Positions 38,014-48,405 of a DNA stretch of 64,000 nt are shown piece by piece; positions within the stretch are counted from its first letter, which is position 1, and each line of letters begins with the position of its first letter. Position numbers and translations under genes: made by a program. The stretch spans positions 7,869,301 through 7,933,300 of the forward strand of contig NW_027184085.1 in assembly GCF_041296385.1 (NCBI RefSeq), written 5' to 3'. The notes below the pieces were generated by a model. That model did no database searches. It was not told where the DNA came from and was given only the letters and a program-made list of their open reading frames with translations. This DNA comes from Aphelocoma coerulescens (Eukaryota; Chordata; Aves; Passeriformes; Corvidae).

Positions 38014-41000
38014 TGAAAGACAAATATGAAAAGTCAAACAAAACATTCATTGTGTGCTTCAGAGACAAAGATAGAACATAACACTGGAAAAAAAGGAGAA
38101 GGTCATCACATCATTCAGAGTAAGGCTGAAGGGCAATGATCATGCTATTTCAGAAAGAGCTCATCAGAAATAATCCCCCTTTCTCCTCTTCCCCTTCTTC
38201 AGTTTCACACACATTTCTTTTGGGGAGTGGGGAAGGCAGACTGTGCATGCTTGTCCTATTTCTAGCAGGATTTTTTTTGCTCTGAGAAAGTTCCTTCATC
38301 TCTCCATACAATTGTTCCTCCTGTAAGAAAAGGACAGTATTTCCTGCCCTTGAGTACCATTGCAACTTGAAGTGGGAAAAAGATGTGTGAGAAAAATCCT
38401 TACATGTGTCTCTATCGATCAGCCAACACTGCCACCCCTTCCCATGCTTTGGATGGCTTTTCCAGTGCCTCTCCACCTGTTTCAAGCATCAGGATGGTGA
38501 CTGCAGGCTCTTATCTCTTGGGGTGCTGTCCAAGGGCAGGAACCAGTCTGGTAGCATCTCCTGGTCTCCTCAGAAGATAAATATTTGAGCAACAGAAAAG
38601 ATAGCAGGAAAGAAGGAATGAATCTTTAAAATGGATGGGAAAAAGCTCTAAATACTGAGGCAAAGGTCATGCCAAGGAAGTAAGAGAAGCAAAAGGAAGT
38701 ACGTCCTTTCAGCTAAGGGAGGGAAAAGCTCCTCTCCGTCCCCTTGGATCAGTCTGAGATAATAAGGCTGCTGCCTTCCTGATTAGTGCTCTGTAGCCCC
38801 AGCCCAGGCAGGGAAAATCTGCATTTCAAATGGCATATTTTAAAGTACACAATACCCAGGGGCCCTGCTGCTATTGATTTGCCTCTGGTGGGGTCACTGC
38901 CTCACTTTCTACAGCTTTATTAACTGGGACCATACACTGGGTCTCTTTCAAAGTGAAAGGAGAGTGGATGGGACATTTGTCTTCAGGAGGAGCTGGGGAA
39001 GGAGTGGGGTGACTTTCATTGGGAATGCCTTGGAGGTTTTAGAAGGAAGACTGGTGACCCTTACAGGACTTGTTCTGTAAATTTCCCTAGAGCTGCCCTG
39101 CGGCGAAGGAGGTAGGTCTGATGCTGTCAGCTTCTTTCAAGGTGATTGAGATCCCGTCCTTTCACCCTCGTGGTGCTGTTGCACTCAGTCAAGCTCTGAC
39201 CATCAGCCACTGGGCTGGGTATGAGCCCCCTCTTCCTCCCCCTTAAACTTTGCCCCTGAGCGACTTCAACCAGAGTGGGAAGGGCATGAATGGGATCTGT
39301 GACCTCAGAACTGTGGCAGGAGGGTTGTCAAGGGTTGAAATTTCCAGACATTACTGGGACATGGTTGAGGTCACCTCTCCAGCCAAGGAAGCAAAGCCAT
39401 TAGTTAGGGTTCAGGTGTGGAATGCTCTACTCCTTCCAGCTCCAGGCAATCCCACTTTTACCCTATGGACTAGCTCTGAAGGCTGCAGAGAGGTCTGTGT
39501 CCTCTGGGTGATGGTGTGATGGGCTCATTTCAACATGCCAGAGGGGTTCCCAAGGTCTCTAGGACATCTTGGACAGTACATCCACAGAGCACTGAGATAA
39601 AAGAAATTGGATGACTGTTCTCTGCCTGTTGTAGCAGAAGCACCTGATCTAGTTTCCCAAATCACAGGTTAGGACCTTATTTTTACTGCATTGACTTTTT
39701 AACCTCTTTGCTCCTCAAGGTCCTAATTCAGTCTCTATGGGAGTATGGCCAGTTTTAAATGACTGTTCCACTGAAATATGCAGACTCTGCACCTTCAGCA
39801 CAGATCAGTAGACCAGGATAATCTAGTTCTTCTCACAAGGAGACAGAAAACACCTTCTTCTTTCTGAAGACCTGTAATGGAAGGGCATGAATGACATTAC
39901 TCTGCAAAAAGGAACATGCATGTAGCTAAGGCATATTCTGCAGTCATGCACCTTCCAGTGCAAATTTATAATCCTTCCAAAGGCACAGGAAGTGACACAC
40001 TGAGGTTGCCTGATTTCCAAACCAGGAGGAACACCTGCCACTGCTAACTCTGAACAGCTCAGAGATATCCATAAACAGGAGAAGTTGCATAAGCTATAAT
40101 TAATGTCACAACTGACTGTCCAGCTCTGCTGAGTGCAAAGTGAAGGTTGTCTTTGGAGCAGTACAATCATTTGCACTACCATTGACAATGCAGCAACTTT
40201 TTGGATAGAGCCCTGTTTCTGAGAAGCAGAAACACAGGAGTAACACAAAAAATAAGACAAACACCTCTCTTTTAAATGGATGTGAACTAAGATCCAAAAA
40301 TATCTCCTGAGGGCCAGGTAAGCAGTGGGAAATACTTCCTCTGACTATTGGTAGGTGCAGCTGAACCAATCACCTGAGACTCCACATAGAGACAATAAGG
40401 AGAAACAAAGCTGCAATTTGTCTGCCCAGAAGCATTTGGGTACAGAAAGATGAATCTTGACCTAGATTTCTCTGCCTGTTATCACATCAGCCATAATAAG
40501 TGACCAGCTCTTATGAAATTCCATCTGTATTTATTTCACTGAACCTGACAATGGGAAATGCCAAAAATATAGTTCCCAGCCTGCCCTGGAACGTGTCTGT
40601 CTCCAGTACCAGGTTGACATCTGCCAGCAGGACTGTTCATGGTGCCCACATGAACAGCCATACATCACTCTCTGTTTTGAGGTGGGTTTATGCAAGCAGG
40701 TCTGGTCATCTTTGGAGAAGCACTGGGAAAAGTCATCAAGGACCAGACTGGAACTGTCCCCAGCCCTTGAAACTCCATCAAACATCTCAGAGAGGTGTTT
40801 CTTTGGTCTCCAGAAATTCTGTAGTCACATATCTTGGCCGTCATTTCTGCAACAAGCCAGTTACATCCTCACCTGTCCCTATGTTGCCTAGAATCAAAAG
40901 AAAAAATCTTTTCCAAACAACGTTAAAGTGGCAAGACAAAAAGCAATTCTTAAGTGAGAGCTTTCAGGTGCACAAATATGGCTGTGCACATATGTGATAC

Positions 41001-43436
41001 AGGATTTCTACAATTTTTATAAGGTTAATTAATTAGTGTATCTAGCAGGTACATCCAATAAGAGGCCAGTTGCCCCAGCTACCCACCCTTGGGTAAGCTC
41101 CTTGGGGTTGCTCCAGGGGCTTCTTTGCCCTGTGTCTTGTTATGTCTCTTAAGTTCTCATGCAAAACAGTGTCCTTGTTAGAAATTATTTTCTTGAAAGT
41201 AAGACTAAAAAGGATTTCAAGAATGTGACATAGCTACTGTTCAAAAGTGTGAGAAAGGGTAAGAAGGTGCTAGAGACTATAAAACTATGTATTAAAAATC
41301 TACAAAGCTACAAATATATGAAAAATCTATTATAAAAAAAAATTCTTTAGGCATCATCCAGGTAAAAACACTCAGAACAGAAAATGAAATGTGAGTCAGC
41401 ACACCTAGTGTTGGAGTCAATACAGTGTTAAAGATGGATGGATTCCCCTTCCTCCTTCACTTCCTTGGCATACTTCCTAATATCGCCTGCTCAGTACCTC
41501 CTCTGGAGAATAAACTTAAATGATGCCTAGGTTCAAATATACTCCTTAAAGGAGAATCAACATAGTGTATAATAGAAAAGATTGTCTAATCACTCCATCA
41601 GTAATTGCAAAGAGAAAAATATCACTAATTAAAATGTAAAAGTACCTTATGCATGGTATAATAAAAAAAGGGTAATTAACAATCAAAGGGAAAGCCACCA
41701 TTTTGCGACCAATCTGCATTAGGTTTCAAAAACCAATAACACTCAAATCCAGTACAGCACATTTCACCTGTAGATCTGATGATGTGTGGAGTCAGGTATC
41801 CTGTTTTACATTTTATAGCTGGAGAAATCAAGGCAAGTTTACATAACTTGTGCATGGTTATTCAGCAAGTCATTGTCAGAGCACCCTTTACTTTGGACTG
41901 TTTATGGATGGTGACAGGGAAAGTTTCAGCATTTGAATGGGTACAGTGATTTCAAGGGTTTGTTTCATTGTGTATGTGTATGAACAGCTAATTTAGCTGA
42001 TATTTCAATATTAAAGCGAACAGAAGGGAACAGTCTGTTCCTTGCCATGACTTCTGAGGTCTGTTTAATTCTGAGAAGCATGTGCTTAAAGAACAGCATC
42101 AGAGGGTGATTTCCTGGTGGGAGAGAGAGTGAAATCACAGAGAGAAGCAAAACAGAGTTACTCCAATACTGGAGACAGCACAGACATGACTCACTTCAAA
42201 AATCACCACAGAAAACATTTCTCTTCTCCACTATTATCATCAAGTCACAGCTTACCAGAGGCTGGGGAATGTACAGAGTGAGGTTTCACTTTCTGCACAT
42301 CTTCTTTCCCCCACACTTTCTCTAAGCATCCATCACTGGTCACTGATGAGTGGCAAACATACCCACCCTGTCTGGCTCTTTGTACAGCTCCAGGGAAGGA
42401 GACAAGAGGCAGCTTCAACCAAACTGTCTTATCCTTCACACCAGGACCATTTTAAAATCTCTCTGCAGCCATACTGTACATTAACTGCACCTGCTGTGTG
42501 CTGGGTTCTGAGTGTAACATAATGATAACAAAGTCTGGGTTTAATGAAAGAAGCATTTCCAGGATTCGTAACCATTTACCAGCCTTCTGCTCCAAAATTT
42601 TTTTAGCCCCAAATGCCTGAAAATGTAGCCTAGGTTCCTTATTTCTGACTTTTGTAGGTACCGTGAAAGAAGCAGCATTTTGACCACTTTCTAGAAAAAA
42701 ATTGAGAAAGTCAACTCAGATCAATACTACAGGGAAGGGGTTTTCCCATTAGATGATATTAATCTTACTAAAGCAGGGGAGCTCCCTTCTCTTGTACAGC
42801 ACTTACAGGGGTCTCTGCTTGGCAGTGTTGGAAATAGGTGGTATCATCTGGTTAGAAGTTTTGGTCATGGTTTTGCTCAGTACCCTGCAGAAGCCCCCTA
42901 GCAGCACAAGAAAAAGTAATTTTTATCACTGACAGATGGAAAAAAAATCAGGCTATCCCTAGAGAACTAGTCAAACTTCCTGCTCTGGAGAAGGATTCCC
43001 CTTTTCTTACACATGCTGGTCTCTCACCAGTAACCCCCAGGCTTTTCCAGAATTTTGATACAAGCAGTGTAAGCCACGAAACCACTCTGCTCAGGTATAT
43101 AGTGTTTTGTCTGTGTAAAAGCCTTTTCTCTGCCTTTCTGACCAGAGAAGTACCAAGGAGCTGGTGGGCTGAGTCCAGGCCACAGGAAAACTCCACACTA
43201 GAGAACACATGGTGGGGTGGAGACCGTAAACACCCCAAGTTGCAAAGATGCCCTTTGCCTCCAGCGCCTGTAGTGAGAAGAATGGCCAAGCCTGGGGGGT
43301 ACCGCAGGCGTGGTGTGCTGACACCCCAAAACATTGGGATGCATCCCACCATCACCGGGTGCCCTCCTGGTGCCGCTGCCACAGGCTGCCCTGCCAGTGA
43401 CCGCGTGATATTTTTTCCCTGCTCTCTTTGTTCCAG

Positions 43437-43584
43437 CTGATGCAGCAGCAAGCGGCGATCATGGCCTCGGTGGCGCAGGGCGGATACCTGAACCCCATGG
43501 CAGCCTTTGCCGCGGCCCAGATGCAGCAGATGGCGGCTCTGAACATGAACGGCCTGGCAGCCGCCCCCATGACACCAACCTCAG
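43437..43584 (+). CDS. CELF4: CELF4 exon, Gln/Ala/Met-rich linker (148 nt)
   Basis: The exon follows CTCTCTTTGTTCCAG and ends at the donor GTAAGG. It starts in phase 0 and holds 49 codons plus one base (phase 1 exit). The translation starts [20 protein letters not shown], passes through an Ala/Gln/Met-rich stretch ([20 protein letters not shown]) and ends AAAPMTPTS. This low-complexity segment is the divergent domain between RRM2 and RRM3. It is more GC-rich than the surrounding intron. CAG triplets 9 and 12 nt into the exon could serve as in-frame alternative acceptors. A CR1 fragment lies only about 120 bp downstream of the donor. Confidence 0.95.
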
Positions 43585-43706
43585 GTAAGGGGACAGCGGG
43601 CTGGAGAGGGCAAAGGGCAGGGAAATCTGGCCACATCCCACAGGACGCCTGGCAGGACTAGTTAGCTCTCCGTAGCCAGGTGAGGATCAGTCTCCCCTCC
43701 CAGATG

Positions 43707-43943
43707 GCATCAGGGGAGGTTTGGATTGGATATTAGAAAAAGTTTCTTTCCTGAAAGGGGTGTAATATTGTAACAGAGTGCCCAGGGCAGTGAATGAGTG
43801 TCCATCCCTGGAATTATTTAAAAGGCATGTAGATGTGGGACTTAGGAACATGGCTTAGTGGTGGACTCGGCAGCGGTGGGTTAATGCTTGGACTCGATGA
43901 TTTTAGAGGTCTTTTAGACCCTTAACTATACTGTGATTCTGTG
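43707..43943 (+). mobile_element. CR1 LINE 3' fragment, plus strand
   Basis: The CR1 3' UTR is recognisable from GGGGAGGTTTGGATTGGATA, through GTGCCCAGGGCAGTG and TTTAAAAGGCATGTAGATGT, to GACTCGATGATTTTAGAGGT. It ends at ATTCTGTG (43936-43943). It lies about 120 bp beyond the donor of the 148-nt CELF4 exon, the closest mobile element to any exon here. Confidence 0.92.
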
Positions 43944-45169
43944 ACACTTCCTTCTCCATCTAATCCCATACACAACTTCTCTTTAGCTCTGAGAACCCTC
44001 CAAACGTCACAGAACATCCCACAGTGAGCTACACTGGTTTATTGGTGCATATATGTGTCCAAGGCATCAGTGCTGGTGCTGTCACAACCAGGCTGGCCCA
44101 AAGATAAACAAAACATGGTTTCTGGTGAGATGCAATATCATTAACAAGAAAAATTTTGCCTTTGGGACACATAAGCCTTTCCCCCTCTTGTGAAATAGGA
44201 CAGAAGGTACTCAAGGAAGACATCTGGTGCTACCTGGGATGAGGCTGGTTGGTGAGGGGGTTCCTGGCTGCTGGAACAGAGACAGATAACTAGTGAAGGG
44301 CTGTCAGGATCTGGTTAGGCTGTAAGAAGCCCATTCTAGGAGCTGCAGTGTATGGTTCAGCAGGCAGAGAAATAAGCTGAGACAGAAACAGGACTGTCTT
44401 TCTTGGGGCTTGAAGCACAAGATTACCATTTGGTCAGGAACAAGTCAAGGAATCACCATCTCTGGTAGTCCTGGACTGACATATGGCCTAACAGCAGGGA
44501 AGTAGGGAAGCAGGAAAACTGGAGCCAAACCTTTAAAGAAGTGAGGATTTGGAAAGCTTTGCAATATACTAGAGTCTGGTAGGGATGAAGAGGACTCAAA
44601 GGTACATTCTTGAAAGGACCATTTGTAATAGAATATCACGAGGGACTGGGGGGAGAAGGGAGAGTAAGAAAGTCAGATCTCATTCCACAAGACTTTATGG
44701 AGACCCAAGGAAAAGCACTTGACTCAAAAATCTTATACTGCACATTTCAAAATATATGTTTACACAATGATAAATGTATAAACAAAAAGTCGATGGAGCT
44801 ACTGCAAACCCAAATAAAAAAGTGGCTTAATTATATGTGCACCCTTTAAACCCGCTGCTGGCAAGATTATCATATTTGCATTAGCTAGATTTGTTTTGTG
44901 TTGGTGGGAGCAGAGAGAACATCAAACAAAGACTGCCTGGAATTCAAATATTGTCAGGGCCTGGAAAGCTGAATCCAGGCAGTGGTTTGCCATGGACCCA
45001 CCACAAAAGAGCACAAGCTCTTACACATAAGTATATTCTTGAAAATGGTAGGTTCTGTGTCATGGGTGTGAAAACACCTGTACAACAGCCAGATTCTGTG
45101 CCTACCATGATATCCAACCATGAAAAGTATCCCAGCTCTTTTTTGGTGTAAACTTTTCCTCTTTCAGAG

Positions 45170-45360
45170 TCATAAAATCATTAAATAATTTAGGTTGTAA
45201 AAGACCTTTAAGTTCATCAAGCCTGACCATTAACAGCACTACCAAGACCACCACTAAACCATATCCTTCAACACCACGTCCGTGTGCCTTTAAAATACCT
45301 TCAGGGATGACAACTGCACCACTTCCCTGGGCAGCCTATTCCAGTGTTTGATAGGATGAG
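45170..45360 (-). mobile_element. CR1 LINE 3' fragment, minus strand
   Basis: TCATAAAATCATTAAATAAT with GGTTGTAAAAGACCTTTAAG is a diverged reverse-complement CR1 terminus. It is followed by CACCACTAAACCATATCCTT and the CCCTGGGCAGCCTATTCCAG block. The fragment is old and AT-enriched, and its right border is approximate. Confidence 0.9.
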
Positions 45361-45945
45361 GGGACTATTAAACTCTCACTGTCAGAATACAGGAGAGGAA
45401 ACTCATGTTTTTTACACTCTTTCCGAATCACCCATGACTGGTCATTATTGAAAATAAGATGCTGGTTTAGATGATCCCTTGATGTCTTTCATGGCAGCCA
45501 ATTTTGCACTCTCCTAATGACATATTTTCAATCACAGAGCCTATTCACTTTGGTGTTATTGCAGATTTACCTTGAATGAGTAGCTTCCTTCATGAAAAAT
45601 CTCTGTGGTGGGTTGTGGAAATGTCCATTGACAATTATTCCTAAGGAGAAATGTTTAGACTTTGAAATTACTCCTTGTATTACTACAACACTCACAAAGC
45701 ATGTGATAAGATGCACAGAAAATGTTTCACATAATGTCTGAGCAAGCAAGCCTACAACACTAGCAGCGATTTCTGAGTAGCCAGGAGATATCTGAAGCCT
45801 AACATTAATTCTCCTGCTGGCTTTTGTTAGCATTCAGAAAGCCAAATGGAAAATGATCATTCTGCTTCATAGCAGGATTTCTAGTCATTGAAGTATATCT
45901 TTGTTCTGCCTTGGAAGGAAAATGAAATATTTCAAAGTTCTCAGG

Positions 45946-45993
45946 AAAAAAAAAAAAAATAGGCACTAGAAAAAGTGTTTGGAACATGGAAAG

Positions 45994-46029
<36 letters not shown>
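45946..46029. repeat. A14 and A36 homopolymer runs
   Basis: There are fourteen A at 45946-45959 and thirty-six A at 45994-46029, separated by 34 bp of mixed sequence. The exact length of the long run may be affected by sequencing. Confidence 0.95.
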
Positions 46030-46031
<2 letters not shown>

Positions 46032-46646
46032 AGCATTTTGATCTTTCCGAAGCAAAAGAAAAATTGTGCTAGAAAAAAAGATTCTGGTAACCCAGAAGTC
46101 CTAGAGGCTTTGGAGCTATTGGCTCAGCACAGTGCCTCCATACTTCAGGTATCTTCAGCCCCCCTAATCCAGCTGGTTTCCTGTGCATCTCACCTCTAAG
46201 AGAGTGGATTCCTGGAAATATGACCATAAGTTCATTCATTCCCCATGGGAACTAGGAGCTCAGAGTTTTGGATCCAGGCAAATCTAACAGATGAGAGAGA
46301 GTATCCATCTCACCTGGCTTTAACCATACAAAACTTAGACATCTAATTTGAAATGCAGTCAATGGAGTGCAATAAGCACTCCTTGTGGGTAATTCAGACC
46401 AAGAAAACTTTAATGCTGTTTGCTGTCATTTTAACAGTCTTCCATCAAGAGTCAGGTTTATCTCACACAACAGTCCGTAACTGTGAGGCAATTAATTTGA
46501 CATTTCTGAGAGCTTGGTTCAGGTTTTACATTCCTCCTTTCTTCTTTTACATTTATTGCTACAATCTGGGTGAAAAGTGGGTCTGGCAGTGGGTCTGCTA
46601 TCCTGTTACCTGCAGAGAGCGGCTGGAAATGAAATTTTATTTAGGC

Positions 46647-46694
46647 TTCCTTCCTCCTTCATCCTCTCCCCCCCTCCCTCCCTCCTTCTCTCTC
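46647..46694. repeat. Pyrimidine (CCTTCC/CCCT) low-complexity tract
   Basis: Almost 48 bases are C or T only, with CCTCCCTC repeats. It is about 1.6 kb from the next acceptor and is probably simple sequence. Confidence 0.85.
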
Positions 46695-48173
46695 CATGTT
46701 GTAAATCTGCACCTGGTGTAGCTACAGCAAGAGATCTCAAACAAGGGATGAAATCCACAACTGGCATGCACCACCACCATTTGTTTTCCACAGTGGCATT
46801 ATGCCAGTTTTACTCCAGCTACAGATCTGACCTCTCCAGGGGGGTTCTTTATAAGAAGAAAATTAAAGAATTCCAATAAATATGCCTAAACTTCCTTAGA
46901 CATGCACAAAATAGCAAGCACAAATCCCTTGCTGTAATTTTAGAAAAAAAAAATATTTACATTTTCTATGCAAATAAAGGAGAGATCCAGAAAAGCAACT
47001 GAAATTTTAAGTAGCCTTTGTGATTTGCAAGCTGATGGCATATGCTAAGAGCATTGCCTTTGGACTTCAGTTGCCACTGCTGGCTCCCTGTACCTCCACA
47101 GAGGACATTTTTAAAGGCCAACACCATTTAAATAAGAAAAGGGGAAGCAGCAGCTTGTCTGCTCAGGGTATAAGAAATGAGCTGAAACACTGCCTTTTTT
47201 TTTGGGCTACTCAAATCTGAACATATTAAAACATCTCATGTATCCATAGTGGCTTTCTTAAAGCACCAACACAGATTTAAGCAGTTGTTAAAAATGTTAC
47301 TGGACTAACCCATCATGGAATGCTGCTGTGGTGAAGAAAGTATCTTCAATTGGTTTAAAAGAGAGGTTACTGCAAAAATGGTGCTTTCAATCAGTAGTGT
47401 ACCCTGACACAGAAAGATAATGTTGAAGATAAGACAGTTTAACTTCCCACACACACCTAGCAAGAGAAAAATATAATTTCAGGCTCATTGAAAACTCATT
47501 TTTAGTTCCTGAAATCATCCTGAACATGTTGCAAGAAGAACAGACAGTCCAGTCATTTTACACGTACATAGGAGGAGACAGTGAGGTAGCAGAGGGATTT
47601 AATTCTCTCCCCAGAAATTTAAGAATTCTCTGCCAATGGGTGACAAGATCCCACTCAGAACATAAAGACTAATTTGTTCTTCTGAACTAGCAGCATTACA
47701 GTCCCCCATAGGATGCATCTGGGAAGAAGGAAAGAAGTATGATGCCATGAAAGTAACAAATCTAGTCCAAATTTTGCCCCCATTCATTGGGAGATATCTG
47801 TTAAAACTGTATGAAGTTTGGGCCAAACAGTGACATTAAAAAAATGTATCACTGGCTACCTTTAGGCTACAAATAAACTTCACAAGTCTTTTAAGGATCC
47901 CTAGTGCGAAAGTTCAGAATGAGTTTGCACATGAAAGGTGTCTTCATGAGAGAGTGCAGACAGAGCAGTCCTGGAAATCAGTATACCCACAGAGATCCAA
48001 AGGGAATCTTGTAGGAACTGCTGTAGAAAGCTGGGGCTGACAGTTTTTGGAGGTTTTTCAAGCTTTTCTTGAGTGCTTTCTGACTACAGGAGCAGTGGCA
48101 AGCAGTCCCTTTATTTGCTTAACAGCTTGGGAGTTTTCTCATGTCTTGTTTTTTTTTGAGGGTGGTGGTCACA

Positions 48174-48214
48174 GCTGTTGTGTTGGCAGTTTTCTCCATG
48201 AAGTTGTTGTTTGC
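48174..48214 (+). promoter_or_regulatory. CELF4: TGTT-rich motifs before 150-nt exon
   Basis: GCTGTTGTGTTGG (48174-48186) and GTTGTTGTTTGC (48203-48214) give several UGUU/UGUGU-like cores 40-80 nt upstream of the acceptor. CELF proteins prefer such sequence, so an autoregulatory site is possible but unproven. Confidence 0.35.
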
Positions 48215-48255
48215 AGTACTCACCAGCTCTGCCCTTGTGTCCTCCCCATTTGCAG

Positions 48256-48405
48256 GTGGAAGCACGCCTCCTGGCATAACTGCACCAGCTGTGCCTAGCA
48301 TCCCATCTCCAATTGGGGTGAATGGTTTCACTGGCCTCCCGCCGCAGGCTAATGGGCAGCCAGCTGCTGAAGCCGTCTTTGCTAATGGCATTCACCCTTA
48401 TCCAG
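48256..48405 (+). CDS. CELF4: CELF4 exon, Pro/Gly-rich linker (150 nt)
   Basis: The acceptor is CCCCATTTGCAG and the donor is GTAAGC. Two bases complete a Gly codon, 49 codons follow, and one base remains (phase 1 at both ends). The translation runs [20 protein letters not shown], then [20 protein letters not shown] and FANGIHPYP. This is one of the most diagnostic parts of CELF4. The exon is a symmetrical cassette of 50 codons and could be skipped without a frameshift. TGTT-rich stretches at 48174-48186 and 48203-48214 precede it, together with a decoy TTTGCAG acceptor 40 nt upstream that would shift the frame if used. Confidence 0.95.

Larger units (their letters stand above)
32558..43436 (+). 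other. CELF4: CELF4 intron, 10.9 kb
   Basis: This phase 0 intron contains no CR1 copy that I can recognise. It holds a TTA microsatellite at 37961-38013 and a TTTA-rich patch near 35110. The rest is unique sequence without coding potential. Confidence 0.85.
43585..48255 (+). other. CELF4: CELF4 intron, 4.7 kb
   Basis: This phase 1 intron has CR1 fragments at 43707-43943 (plus) and 45170-45360 (minus), A runs of 14 and 36 bases near 45946-46029, a pyrimidine tract at 46647-46694, and TGTT-rich motifs shortly before the next acceptor. Confidence 0.85.

Noticed and set aside
40500..40997. 165-codon plus-strand ORF in the 10.9-kb intron
   Set aside because: Despite its length it shows no domain, no repeat and no splice continuity with CELF4. 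It may be chance. Transcript data would be needed to revive it.
45994..46029. A36 as tail of a processed retrogene
   Set aside because: No coding or mRNA-like sequence was seen upstream and no target-site duplication. A homopolymer expansion is simpler.
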